A stretch of 64,000 bases of DNA. Source: Thalassobacillus_A hwangdonensis (GTDB lineage: Bacteria > Bacillota > Bacilli > Bacillales > Halobacillaceae). Both the position numbers and the translations under genes were made by a program. A model generated the notes under the pieces. That model did not search any database. It was given only the letters and a program-made list of their open reading frames with translations, and was not told where the DNA came from. Below are positions 47,244 through 55,597 of the stretch, in pieces (the first letter of the stretch is position 1; the number at the start of each line of letters is the position of its first letter). The DNA is taken from NCBI RefSeq assembly GCF_042675915.1, contig NZ_JBHTKL010000005.1:496001-560000 (forward strand), in the 5' to 3' direction.

Positions 47244-48461
47244 ATGAGACAGAAAAGCTATGATGTAATCATCATCGGTGCACGCGCAGCTGGCGCAAGC
47301 CTTGGCATCCTGCTGGGCAGGCAGGGGAAGCGAGTGTTGATGATCGATAAAGCGACATTCCCTAGTGACACCCTCTCTACCCACCACATGTCTCATGTCA
47401 GGTATTTGGACAAGCTTGGCGTGCTTGAGGATGTGGAGGCTAGAGGGTATCGGAAGATTACGAGGATGCGCACATACGTAGGAAATAGTTTCATAGAAGG
47501 ACCAAGAACAGATTACACGATCATTCCTAAGCGTGATTACCTGGATCATGTACTGATCAAGCATGCTACTGGATACGACAATGTCCATCTGTTGGAAGGA
47601 ACGATTGTGCAAGGATTGAAATGGGAGAATGATCGCGTTACTGGCGTCAAAACAAATGCCCCAGGATTTGAAGAGGTTTCCGGGGAACTGATTGTTGGCG
47701 CAGATGGCATGCGATCGAAAGTAGCGACATGGGTCAATGCTGAAACCTATCTCTCTGAAAAAGCTGTGCGACCGGTTTTTTACGGCTATTATCAAGGCAT
47801 AGATCCACTTGAGGAAACAGCGACCGAGATCTTTTTACAGAACGGACGAATCGGGTTTCTTTTTCCAATGGAACCGGGTAGATATTGCTTAGGACTCGAA
47901 ATACACCAGGATGAGTTCAAGCGGTTCGCTGCAGATCCGGAACGTGAATTCGAAAGCCATTATCAACAACTCTATCGGATGGATAAGCGGCTGAGGAATT
48001 CCGAGCTTGAAGGCAGAATTGTAGGGAGCCCCGGGGTGGAGAATTTTATCAGGAAGCCTTACGGAAAGGGTTGGGCGTTGATCGGCGATGCTGCCCACAG
48101 TAAAGATCCAAGCACTGGTTTAGGCATCAATGATGCATTCATGCAGGCATTCTTATTATCGGATGCAATTGAGGCGAGGGATGAAGGGACAAAGTGGAGC
48201 GATGCAATGGAGGTGTTCCATCAGAAAAGGGATGAAGCGATCCTGCCTGCTTACGAATTGACAGTGGATTATATTCGCGGTTTGAGAGCTTGGACAGAGG
48301 AAGAACATGCTTACTTTGATGCGATGGCTGCGAATCCGATTGTATGGAGCAAGCTCGTATCCCATCTGCCCCAGGTACTGAGAGAAAAGGCAAAGGGAAG
48401 TCCGATACTATGGGAATCCGTACGCATGGAAAGTAATTCATTCTTGAAAGGTGGACAATGA
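47244..48461 (+). CDS. FAD-dependent oxidoreductase (geranylgeranyl-reductase-like)
   Basis: This 405-residue flavoprotein belongs to the PHBH/geranylgeranyl reductase class. The dinucleotide-binding loop is VIIIGARAAGASLG with Ala replacing the first Gly of GxGxxG, followed by the ribose-binding acid in VLMIDKATFP. The second FAD motif LIVGADGMRSKVA is at about residue 150 and the GD motif GWALIGDAAHSKDPSTGLG at ~275-293. It could oxidise an aromatic or reduce an isoprenoid; the substrate is unknown. It starts at ATG 47244 behind GGCGGAGG, and its stop (48459-48461) is one base from the start of the next gene. Confidence 0.85.
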   Translation: MRQKSYDVIIIGARAAGASLGILLGRQGKRVLMIDKATFPSDTLSTHHMSHVRYLDKLGVLEDVEARGYRKITRMRTYVGNSFIEGPRTDYTIIPKRDYLDHVLIKHATGYDNVHLLEGTIVQGLKWENDRVTGVKTNAPGFEEVSGELIVGADGMRSKVATWVNAETYLSEKAVRPVFYGYYQGIDPLEETATEIFLQNGRIGFLFPMEPGRYCLGLEIHQDEFKRFAADPEREFESHYQQLYRMDKRLRNSELEGRIVGSPGVENFIRKPYGKGWALIGDAAHSKDPSTGLGINDAFMQAFLLSDAIEARDEGTKWSDAMEVFHQKRDEAILPAYELTVDYIRGLRAWTEEEHAYFDAMAANPIVWSKLVSHLPQVLREKAKGSPILWESVRMESNSFLKGGQ

Positions 48462-48462
48462 A

Positions 48463-48918
48463 ATGGAATGGACGCCAGAATCCGCTTATGAAAAGTTTCA
48501 GGGGATTTACACCGATAAAGTCATGCAGGAAGAAAAGCGGCGAGTATTCAAGCAGGTGTATAACCACCTCTATCGTCATCTTGATGATCTGCAGGCAAAT
48601 AACGGGTTGAAAGAAGAAGTAGAAAAGAAGCTGCAGTTCTTCAAGGAATATACATTCATGCCCGGTGATAACGTCTTCCAGGCGATGCGTCACGTATTCC
48701 TTCAGGCTAGAGGAGAGCGGAAGCGGGACCCACAGGCCGATGAAATGCACTTGAACCGTATTTATCGTGCGCTATTCCAACCAGCAGCCTTGAAAAATCC
48801 GGTCATCCCGGATTCTTTTTGGGAAACACCATTGGGAGTTGCCTGTCTTGTGACGGAAAAAGGAATTGAAGCAGCTTATCCGATTCTTGATGAAATCGTG
48901 GAAGCGGAACAAATGTAG
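48463..48918 (+). CDS. Unknown protein coupled to the flavoprotein gene
   Basis: This 151-residue soluble protein is not recognised. It is predominantly helical and charged: an N-terminal ESAYEKFQGIYTDKV, a middle stretch VYNHLYRHLDDLQANNG and a C-terminal part with FWETPLGVACLVTEKGIEAA. It lacks signal or membrane segments. ATG 48463 lies 8 nt after AAAGGTGG, and the flavoprotein stop ends at 48461, so translation is almost certainly coupled and the two products probably work together. A GTG at 48451 is an alternative start. Confidence 0.7.
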   Translation: MEWTPESAYEKFQGIYTDKVMQEEKRRVFKQVYNHLYRHLDDLQANNGLKEEVEKKLQFFKEYTFMPGDNVFQAMRHVFLQARGERKRDPQADEMHLNRIYRALFQPAALKNPVIPDSFWETPLGVACLVTEKGIEAAYPILDEIVEAEQM

Positions 48919-48953
48919 ACGAAAGAGGATGTCGAGTCGGACATCCTCTTTCG
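48919..48953. terminator. Perfect hairpin between convergent genes
   Basis: ACGAAAGAGGATGTC pairs perfectly with GACATCCTCTTTCGT around GAGTCG. U-tracts are internal to the stem only, but the position between two convergent stops fits a terminator. Confidence 0.65.
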
Positions 48954-49886
48954 TCATGTAGGGAGCAAGTCCCCGTATAATTGTCTTTTCCGTTTATCGC
49001 GGTACATCGCTTCATCTGCTTGTTTGATGGCAGCGGACAACTCAGAAGCATCCGTGATGGTGGAGTATCCGATTGATACAGTAAGGCTATGCCTTTTCAC
49101 TTTGATGGATGAAATGGGCTGCCTTATTTCATTCATCAGGTGATTGATTTCAATCGATCCATAAGCGTCTTCGATAAAGATGACGAATTCATCTCCGCCG
49201 TAACGGAAAATCGAGGAGGATGGCGGAAGCTTTTTCTTCAGTAACTGTGTAAATGTCTGCAGGATGTAATCACCCTGGTCGTGACCGTATTCATCATTGA
49301 TCGTCTTCATATTATCAAAGTCACAATAGAGGACGGTCATCGGATAGCTGAGCTTGTCAGGTTCCCTTAGTGTTTCCTCTAAATAATTGCGATTGAACAC
49401 TCCGGTTAGCTGGTCATGCCTGCTGACCCAGAGCAACTGCTGTTCAAGTGCTTTCTTTTCTGTAATATCCCTTGCTATCCCGTTGTAACCCTTCAAGCGT
49501 CCTTGCCAGTCGTAATAGGGGATGACATGCTGCTCAAGCCAGTAGATAGCATCCCCATTCGACTTTTTGAAGGACACTTCCATCGTAGTAGCTCCGCCAA
49601 TCCTTCCTTCATATAGATCCTGAATCTTTTTTCTGTGACGATCACTGACCGTATTCAGCGGAAGAAACGGATTCTCTTTGTTCTCTTTCACTGTGCTGCC
49701 GGTGATATAATGCGACGCTTTGCTTATGTATTTGAACTTGACCGTAGGGGTAATCTGCAAGCGGTAGGTAAGATCGGGAGAGAGGTTTTTATGAAATTGA
49801 TAGAAACGAAATCCTTGATAAAATCGGATCACCGCGACAAGAAGTGCGAGGATCAAAATACCTTGTAAAAAAATCACCCAAATCAT
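48954..49886 (-). CDS. PAS-GGDEF diguanylate cyclase
   Basis: This 310-residue protein has an N-terminal membrane helix (residues 1-22), a PAS domain (about 40-145, ending NGIARDITEKKALEQQ) and a GGDEF domain. The catalytic loop RYGGDEFV is intact, as are DQLTGVFNRN, DFDNMKTINDEYGHDQGD and the C-terminal KQADEAMYRDKR, so it should make c-di-GMP from two GTP. The inhibitory I-site (RxxD before the RYGGDEF loop) is replaced by PPSS, so product inhibition is probably absent. The start is ATG 49886. It likely senses a small ligand at the membrane. Confidence 0.93.
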   Translation of the reverse strand: MIWVIFLQGILILALLVAVIRFYQGFRFYQFHKNLSPDLTYRLQITPTVKFKYISKASHYITGSTVKENKENPFLPLNTVSDRHRKKIQDLYEGRIGGATTMEVSFKKSNGDAIYWLEQHVIPYYDWQGRLKGYNGIARDITEKKALEQQLLWVSRHDQLTGVFNRNYLEETLREPDKLSYPMTVLYCDFDNMKTINDEYGHDQGDYILQTFTQLLKKKLPPSSSIFRYGGDEFVIFIEDAYGSIEINHLMNEIRQPISSIKVKRHSLTVSIGYSTITDASELSAAIKQADEAMYRDKRKRQLYGDLLPT

Positions 49887-50000
49887 TCGTACGGCCTCAC
49901 TTTACTTGGAATATCTGTATACTACCATAAACATTAGAAATAAATTGTTAATTCTGACCATTTATATAGAAATTTATTAGCGGAGGGGGCGTTGTTCAGG

Positions 50001-50120
50001 TTATGAGCGAAATTCAGTGGTTTATGGGCGGAATTTGAGATTTATGAGCGGAATCTGGAATTTATGGGCGAAATCCGAGATTTGTGAGCGCAAACCGAAA
50101 TTTATGAGCGAACCCCCCCA
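50001..50120. repeat. 20-bp tandem repeat array
   Basis: Six units of 20 bp follow one another in register from 50001, each beginning TTATGAGCG, TTTATGGGCG, TTTATGAGCG, TTTATGGGCG, TTTGTGAGCG and TTTATGAGCG, with the second half variable around GAAATCCGAGA. The last unit runs into a C-tract. It lies between the cyclase and rarD. No spacers, coding frame or dyad symmetry is evident. Confidence 0.85.
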
Positions 50121-50132
50121 ATTCCAGCAAAA

Positions 50133-50160
50133 AAGCCTGAGGCACTCCAGCCTCAGGCTT
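50133..50160 (-). terminator. Terminator after rarD
   Basis: On the minus strand AAGCCTGAGG pairs with CCTCAGGCTT around a short loop, followed by TTTTTTGCTGG. It overlaps the rarD stop codon region. Confidence 0.85.
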
Positions 50161-51058
50161 AACTAGCTTTTGCTTCATATTTCTTCAACCGCTTCATCCT
50201 GGCGAAAGTGAAAACGACGAGTCCTGCCCAAATCAAGGCAAATGAAACAACGTGCACCTGGGTGAACGGCTCATTGTAAAAGAATACACCGATGATTAGC
50301 ATGATCGTCGGGGCGAAATACTGCAAAAAGCCTACCATTGAAAGTGGTATCCGCTTAGCACCACTGGAAAACAACAACAAAGGTACGGCGGTGACAACCC
50401 CAGCGCCTAACAGCAGGAGTACCGTCCCAACACTCGCTTCCGTATGCATTGCTGTCCCTTGAAAAGTCAGGAAAATCAGTGCCACTGGAGTAATGAGCAG
50501 TGTTTCAATCGTCAATCCGAAAATAGCATTCAGCGAGACGATTTTTTTCAGAAGTCCATAGGTTCCGAAGCTGAATGCCAATAATAGCGCCAGCCAAGGA
50601 ACAGAACCGAATTCCATTGTCATATAAAGAACACCTGCACCTGCAAGGATGAATGCGATCCATTGAGCACGGTTGAAGCGTTCCTGCAGGAAAATCATCC
50701 CTAATAAAATGCTGACAAGTGGATTGATGTAGTACCCGAGGCTCGCTTCAACGACGTGGTCGGTGTTCACGGCATAGATGTAGGTGAGCCAATTGATACT
50801 GATTGCAATCGATGCAAATGTGATGCCGATGAAATTTTTCTTATTCTTCAATATCCGCCTGCATTCCTGTTTGAAGGGGGACCATTTTCTGATCACCAGA
50901 ACAATTCCGATCATGAAAATGAATGACCACACGATACGGTGTGCGAGGATTTCCATGGCGGGAACTTGTTGGATCAATTTCCAGTAGACTGGAAGAAATC
51001 CCCATAGTATATATGCCCCGGCAGTATATACAATTCCTAATTTATTATCATCCCACAT
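50159..51058 (-). CDS. rarD: RarD-family EamA transporter
   Basis: This 299-residue protein has ten hydrophobic helices of the drug/metabolite transporter superfamily. The RarD signatures AYILWGFLPVYWKLIQQVPA, HRIVWSF, SINWLTYIYAVNTDHVVEASLGYYINPL and LQYFAPTIMLIIGVFFYNEPF are clear. RarD was named in Escherichia coli for chloramphenicol sensitivity; the true substrate is unknown, probably an amino acid or metabolite exported. ATG 51058 is used, with GGAGAGGATC upstream; a GTG at 51091 is too far upstream of any site. It is a single gene. Confidence 0.9.
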   Translation of the reverse strand: MWDDNKLGIVYTAGAYILWGFLPVYWKLIQQVPAMEILAHRIVWSFIFMIGIVLVIRKWSPFKQECRRILKNKKNFIGITFASIAISINWLTYIYAVNTDHVVEASLGYYINPLVSILLGMIFLQERFNRAQWIAFILAGAGVLYMTMEFGSVPWLALLLAFSFGTYGLLKKIVSLNAIFGLTIETLLITPVALIFLTFQGTAMHTEASVGTVLLLLGAGVVTAVPLLLFSSGAKRIPLSMVGFLQYFAPTIMLIIGVFFYNEPFTQVHVVSFALIWAGLVVFTFARMKRLKKYEAKAS

Positions 51059-51169
51059 GTAAATCTGATCCTCTCCGATTATTACTTCCACACTATACTG
51101 GATTTTATCGGACTAAAGCAAAGGATTTGTTTACAAAAATAGAGAATGGGAGGGGGCTCTCCAATAGAA

Positions 51170-51194
51170 AAAACTGCCGAATCAACGGCAGTTT
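51170..51194 (-). terminator. Terminator after the Rieske flavoprotein gene
   Basis: On the minus strand AAAACTGCCG pairs with CGGCAGTTTT around TTGATT, then TTTCTATTGG. Confidence 0.8.
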
Positions 51195-52723
51195 TAAGCT
51201 TTATCCTCCATCGGGAATGTCTGGAGCGGTTTGTCGGCAGGGCCTTCCATGACATTTCCATCAATGTCGAAGCGCGATCCGTGGCATGGACAGTCCCAAG
51301 AATGTTCGGCGCTGTTCCATTCTACTTCACAGCCCATATGGGTGCAGGTTGTGTCCACAACATGGAGCTTACCATCTTCGTCTTTGTAAGCGCCGGCGCG
51401 TTTGCTGTTCATCTGGACAATCGCACCTTCGCCTTTTTTCAATGCTTCAGGCCGGGTGCCGACTAGCTCTAGCTTTCCTTCCATCAGATGAGCGGCAACA
51501 TTGAAGTTGCTTGAGATGAAGTGCTTCAAGCTAGGGTCTGCCTGGAATCGGGAAGGAGTGTACAAGGCAGCATAAGGATTGTCCTTATTGGTGATAAGGT
51601 CGGTAAGAAGCTGCGCTGCTAACGTCCCCGTAGTCATTCCCCATTTTTTATATCCGGTTGCTACATAGATATTCTCTTTGTTACGAGTGATTTTACCGAT
51701 GTATGGTACCTTATCGATCGTGAACAGGTCCTGAGCAGACCATTGATAAAGCTTTTCTTTGATTCCAAAGGTTTCTGCGGCGTACTCTGCCAACGCATTG
51801 TAATGGAACGTTGTATCTGTGCCTTCTCCGGTACGATGACTTTCTCCACCAACAATCAAAACGGTTTCTCCATTGAAATCCAGGCTTCTGACCGAACGTG
51901 TTGGCTGATCAACCGATAAGTACATCCCGCCAGGAAACTCTTTCTCGGGTTTGATCGCGATTGCGTACGAGCGTTCAGCATGTAACCGGGAAAAATAAAA
52001 GCCCATGCCATCGTAAAACGGAAAATGGGAGGCTGCAACGACGTGGTTGCATGTGATCGCTTTGTTATCCCGTGTGCGAACCGTGGCTACTTTGCCTTTT
52101 TCTACGTCGCTTGCAACAGTCTGTTCATACACCCTGCCGCCAGCTTCTGTAAACCTGTTCAGTAAATGAAGTAAGTATTTAAGAGGGTGGAATTGAGCCT
52201 GATCCTTCATATAAAGTGCATTCTTCACAGTAGAATCATATGGAATCGTATCGGCATATTCACACGGGATTCCGAGCTTCTGATATGCTTCGTATTCTTT
52301 TTGGAGTTTCTTTGCGTATTTATCAGTTGTGGAATAAACGCAGGCGTCCTCTGTTTCAAAATTACATTCAAGCTTGTTCTCATCAACGATTCGCTTGATA
52401 AACTGTACGGCTTCCTGGTTGGAACGATAGTAAGCCTGCGCTTTCTCTTCTCCGAAATGCTGAATCAATTCATCGAAAATCAAGTCATGCTGTGCAGTAA
52501 CCTTGGCAGTCGTATGACCAGTCGTTCCGTTCAGGAGCTTACTGCCTTCCAGAAGGACGACGTCCAAATCAGCTTCAGCAAGCAGGTATGCAGTTGTAAT
52601 TCCTGTAATTCCCCCTCCGATGATGGCGACATCACACTCGATATCTTCCTCCAATGTTGGAAAAGAAGGGAGATCCGTATCTACGCGCCAAATCGGTTCA
52701 GGGTGTTCCCATTCGAATGTCAT
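51194..52723 (-). CDS. FAD oxidoreductase fused to a Rieske 2Fe-2S domain
   Basis: This 509-residue protein joins a D-amino-acid-oxidase-like flavodomain (residues ~25-395) to a C-terminal Rieske domain. The FAD-binding VAIIGGGITGITTAYLLAEA is near residue 30 and GYKKWGMTTGTLAAQLL near 365; the Rieske cluster ligands are CTHMGCEV and CPCHGSRF near residues 455-480. The same fusion occurs in B. subtilis YhfW and its relatives. It probably oxidises an amine or amino acid and passes electrons onward. It starts at ATG 52723 behind GGAGG and is monocistronic. Confidence 0.9.
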   Translation of the reverse strand: MTFEWEHPEPIWRVDTDLPSFPTLEEDIECDVAIIGGGITGITTAYLLAEADLDVVLLEGSKLLNGTTGHTTAKVTAQHDLIFDELIQHFGEEKAQAYYRSNQEAVQFIKRIVDENKLECNFETEDACVYSTTDKYAKKLQKEYEAYQKLGIPCEYADTIPYDSTVKNALYMKDQAQFHPLKYLLHLLNRFTEAGGRVYEQTVASDVEKGKVATVRTRDNKAITCNHVVAASHFPFYDGMGFYFSRLHAERSYAIAIKPEKEFPGGMYLSVDQPTRSVRSLDFNGETVLIVGGESHRTGEGTDTTFHYNALAEYAAETFGIKEKLYQWSAQDLFTIDKVPYIGKITRNKENIYVATGYKKWGMTTGTLAAQLLTDLITNKDNPYAALYTPSRFQADPSLKHFISSNFNVAAHLMEGKLELVGTRPEALKKGEGAIVQMNSKRAGAYKDEDGKLHVVDTTCTHMGCEVEWNSAEHSWDCPCHGSRFDIDGNVMEGPADKPLQTFPMEDKA

Positions 52724-52892
52724 TTGATTTCCTCCTCATTAGATTGCTTCCAATAGGTTTTGCCGTATTATGAAAAACATGTAAAAAAAGGTCAATAATT
52801 CTTGAATATTGATGGAAATACATTAACAAATAGCGAAGTAGATAGTATAATAGACCGTAGGAATAAAATACTACGGTGGGGGAGGGGAATTA

Positions 52893-54158
52893 ATGGAGGT
52901 ATTTGTTGCAAGACAGCCGATTTCGAACCGGAATGAAGGGGTTTTCGGGTACGAATTGCTTTATCGGAACAGTAAAGTGAACAAGTTTACCCATGTGGAT
53001 GCTGATCAGGCAACGAAGGAAGTATTGATCAATAGTTTTGTAAATATTGGATTGAAGCACCTTTCCGAAAACAAGCCTTGTTTCGTCAATTTTACAGAAC
53101 AGCTGCTTCTGGATGGCCTGCCATTGGATTTTCCTCCTGAGAAGCTTATTGTGGAGATACTGGAAGATGTCAATCCGACCCCTGAAGTGATTGCAGCTTG
53201 TAAAGAACTGAAGAGTAAAGGGTATCGCATCGCTTTGGATGATGTGGTTGCGGCCGATCATGATCGTGTGATGGAGATGGTGGAATATATTGATATCATC
53301 AAAATGGATATCAGACAGACGTCGATAGAAGAGCGTAAAGAAATCATCCGTCTGGCTGAGAAATATAACATACAGGTTTTGGCGGAAAAGGTGGAAACGC
53401 GGGAAGAGCACCAGCAGTTGCTGGTGGAAGGGGTGAACTTCTTCCAAGGGTTCTTCTATAGTAAACCGCACATCGTATCCTCCTATGACATCCCTTTATA
53501 TAATTTTACATATTTGCAGCTGCTGAAAGAGTTGTCGATGACCAGTGAAACGATTAACATCGACGAAGTTGCAGACATATTCAAAAGGGATTTATCACTG
53601 ACATTCAAACTGCTGCGACTGATCAATTCCTCCACGTTCAACTTGAAGGTGGACATCCATTCCATCAAGCAGGCCATTATGCTACTTGGAACAGACGCAC
53701 TGAAAAAGTGGCTGTATCTGTTGTCGATGGATGATTTTGCAAAAATGGGGACGATCGGTTCCAAGGAAATATTGAAGATCAGTTTTCAACGGGCAAAAAT
53801 GTGTGAATTGATTGCAGAGAAGCTGAGGCTTCCTGAACGAGTGGATGGCTATTTTCTGACTGGATTATTATCCATGGTCGATGTCATTATGGGCAGGCCC
53901 TTGAATGGCATCCTGGAGCAGCTGCCTCTGGAAAATCAAATTAAACGTGCGTTACTTGCAGAAGAGAACAGACATCGAAAGGTACTTGACTTAGTGATTA
54001 GCATTGAGCGGGCAGAGTTCGGAGTGATGGAAGAAAAAATACAGGCATTTGAACTGTCTGCAAGTGATATTTTTAACATTTATGAGCAATCGATCAAATG
54101 GACAGATTCTCTTTATAAAGATTTCTTTACTCAAGTGGAAGAAAATCATGCAGGCTGA
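52893..54158 (+). CDS. pdeH: PdeH-like EAL-HDOD c-di-GMP phosphodiesterase
   Basis: This 421-residue protein has an EAL domain (residues 1-200) and an HDOD domain (205-400), as in B. subtilis YuxH/PdeH. Residues needed for hydrolysis seem present: GYELLYR for the EAL Glu, FVNFTEQ, IVEILED, IALDDV, IKMDI, AEKVET and FFQGFFYSKP, so an active c-di-GMP phosphodiesterase is likely. The HDOD part has LTFKLLRLINSSTF and AIMLLGTDALKKWLYLL. It starts at ATG 52893 behind GGGGGAGGGG and is monocistronic. Confidence 0.9.
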   Translation: MEVFVARQPISNRNEGVFGYELLYRNSKVNKFTHVDADQATKEVLINSFVNIGLKHLSENKPCFVNFTEQLLLDGLPLDFPPEKLIVEILEDVNPTPEVIAACKELKSKGYRIALDDVVAADHDRVMEMVEYIDIIKMDIRQTSIEERKEIIRLAEKYNIQVLAEKVETREEHQQLLVEGVNFFQGFFYSKPHIVSSYDIPLYNFTYLQLLKELSMTSETINIDEVADIFKRDLSLTFKLLRLINSSTFNLKVDIHSIKQAIMLLGTDALKKWLYLLSMDDFAKMGTIGSKEILKISFQRAKMCELIAEKLRLPERVDGYFLTGLLSMVDVIMGRPLNGILEQLPLENQIKRALLAEENRHRKVLDLVISIERAEFGVMEEKIQAFELSASDIFNIYEQSIKWTDSLYKDFFTQVEENHAG

Positions 54159-54189
54159 CACATCTCCTTTCGAGGTGTGTATTTTTTTG
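54157..54189 (+). terminator. Terminator after pdeH
   Basis: ACACATCTC and GAGGTGTGT pair with one mismatch around CTTTC and are followed by ATTTTTTTG. Confidence 0.75.
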
Positions 54190-54258
54190 TATCAAATACC
54201 ACTGGATTAACGCGTCTCCCTAAAGATAAATCCTTCATTAGACCTATCACAATCATAA

Positions 54259-54272
54259 TGTAAACGCTTTCA
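54259..54272 (+). promoter_or_regulatory. Perfect cre site upstream of methionine gamma-lyase
   Basis: TGTAAACGCTTTCA matches every fixed position of the CcpA consensus TGWNANCGNTNWCA. It lies 63 bp before the gene. TTTCAT (54268) and TATGAT (54292) with 17-bp spacing are a weak promoter candidate that the cre would overlap, suggesting carbon catabolite repression. Confidence 0.8.
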
Positions 54273-54335
54273 TAAAGGGCGGTTATCACATATGATAGGA
54301 ATAGGCAGAGATAACAATCGATAGGGGGAGACAAG

Positions 54336-55553
54336 ATGAGCAGAAGCAAGCATTTTGAAACAGAAGTGATCCATGCAGGCTATGATTCCAAAGATCACCT
54401 CGGTAGTTTGAGTACACCGATTTTCCAAACATCCACGTTCACTTTTGATTCAGCTGAGCAGGGGGAGAGGCGGTTTGCGGGAGACGAAGAAGGCTACATT
54501 TACTCCCGTTTAGGTAACCCTACAGTAAAGGCGCTGGAGCAAAGGGTTGCGGTTCTGGAAGGTGCTGAAATGGGACTTGCCTTCGGATCAGGGATGGCTG
54601 CTGTTTCAGCTGTGCTCGTTGCTTTGACGAAGGCAGGCGATCACATCCTATGTTCTCAAGGTCTATATGGGTGTACATTCGGACTGCTATCCATGATGAA
54701 GGAAAAATATGCGATTTCAAGTGATTTCAGCCTTATGGAGACAGAAGAGGAGCTGAAAAGTAAGATTCAGCCGAACACTACCTGTATTTATATTGAAACA
54801 CCGATCAATCCTACGATGAAGCTGATCGACCTGGAACTTGTGTCCAGGGTCGCCAAATCATACGGCATACCAGTTGTGGTTGATAACACATTTTCTTCTC
54901 CTTATTTGCAGCGACCAATAGAATATGGTTGTGATGTTGTCATTCATAGTGCTACGAAATATTTATGTGGACATGGAGATGTCATCGGCGGGCTTGTCGT
55001 TGGAAAAGAAGCATTCATGAAACAGGTGGCTGTCACGACACAGAAAGATATAGGAGGGGTAATGGCGCCATTTGATGCATGGCTGCTGTTGAGGGGGTTG
55101 AAGACATTACCAGTCCGTATGGAACGCCACTGCCATAATGCGATGATGATGTCCGAAAGGTTGAACGCGCATCCGATAGTCAAGAGCGTCTATTACCCCG
55201 GTGATGTGACACATGAAGATTACGCATTGATGGTCACACAGATGAAAGCAGGGGGAGGGGTGCTTGCGTTCGAGCTTGAGGGAACGAAAGAAGATGCCCA
55301 GAAAATGATGAACGCCTTGAAGATGATCAAAATCGCCGTCAGCCTGGGAGATGCAGAATCCCTCATCCAACACCCTGCAACAATGACGCATACGGTTGTA
55401 CCCGAACAGAAGAGGAGAGAGATGGGGATCACTGATCAGTTGATCCGTCTATCGGTAGGGCTGGAAGCATGGGAAGACATCTGGCAAGACTTAGAACAAG
55501 CGCTGAGCTTTATCGGAAGTAAAACATCAAAGGAAATACCAATAGAAAAGTAA
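54336..55553 (+). CDS. megL: Methionine gamma-lyase (Cys/Met metabolism PLP enzyme)
   Basis: This 405-residue enzyme of the Cys/Met PLP family has the motifs SRLGNPTVKALE (residue ~57), FGSGMAAVSA (~83), the active-site PLP Lys in SATKYLCGHGDVIGG (~207) and the Cys in LYGCTFGL (~110) that marks methionine gamma-lyases (cystathionine gamma-synthases lack it). It should split methionine to methanethiol, ammonia and 2-oxobutyrate. Homocysteine or cysteine could also be substrates. It starts at ATG 54336 behind AGGGGGAG. A perfect cre upstream suggests repression by preferred carbon sources. Confidence 0.88.
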   Translation: MSRSKHFETEVIHAGYDSKDHLGSLSTPIFQTSTFTFDSAEQGERRFAGDEEGYIYSRLGNPTVKALEQRVAVLEGAEMGLAFGSGMAAVSAVLVALTKAGDHILCSQGLYGCTFGLLSMMKEKYAISSDFSLMETEEELKSKIQPNTTCIYIETPINPTMKLIDLELVSRVAKSYGIPVVVDNTFSSPYLQRPIEYGCDVVIHSATKYLCGHGDVIGGLVVGKEAFMKQVAVTTQKDIGGVMAPFDAWLLLRGLKTLPVRMERHCHNAMMMSERLNAHPIVKSVYYPGDVTHEDYALMVTQMKAGGGVLAFELEGTKEDAQKMMNALKMIKIAVSLGDAESLIQHPATMTHTVVPEQKRREMGITDQLIRLSVGLEAWEDIWQDLEQALSFIGSKTSKEIPIEK

Positions 55554-55561
55554 TCCATTAA

Positions 55562-55594
55562 AAAGCACAGAGCATACTAAGCTCTGTGCTTTCC
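55562..55594. terminator. Bidirectional terminator between megL and appC
   Basis: AAAGCACAGAGC pairs with GCTCTGTGCTTT around ATACTAA. TCC follows on the plus strand and TTTTAATGG on the minus strand. Confidence 0.85.
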
Positions 55595-55597
55595 TAA

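Noticed and set aside
50001..50120. CRISPR array
   Set aside because: Units are 20 bp and contiguous with no unique spacers, and there are no cas genes; it is a tandem repeat.
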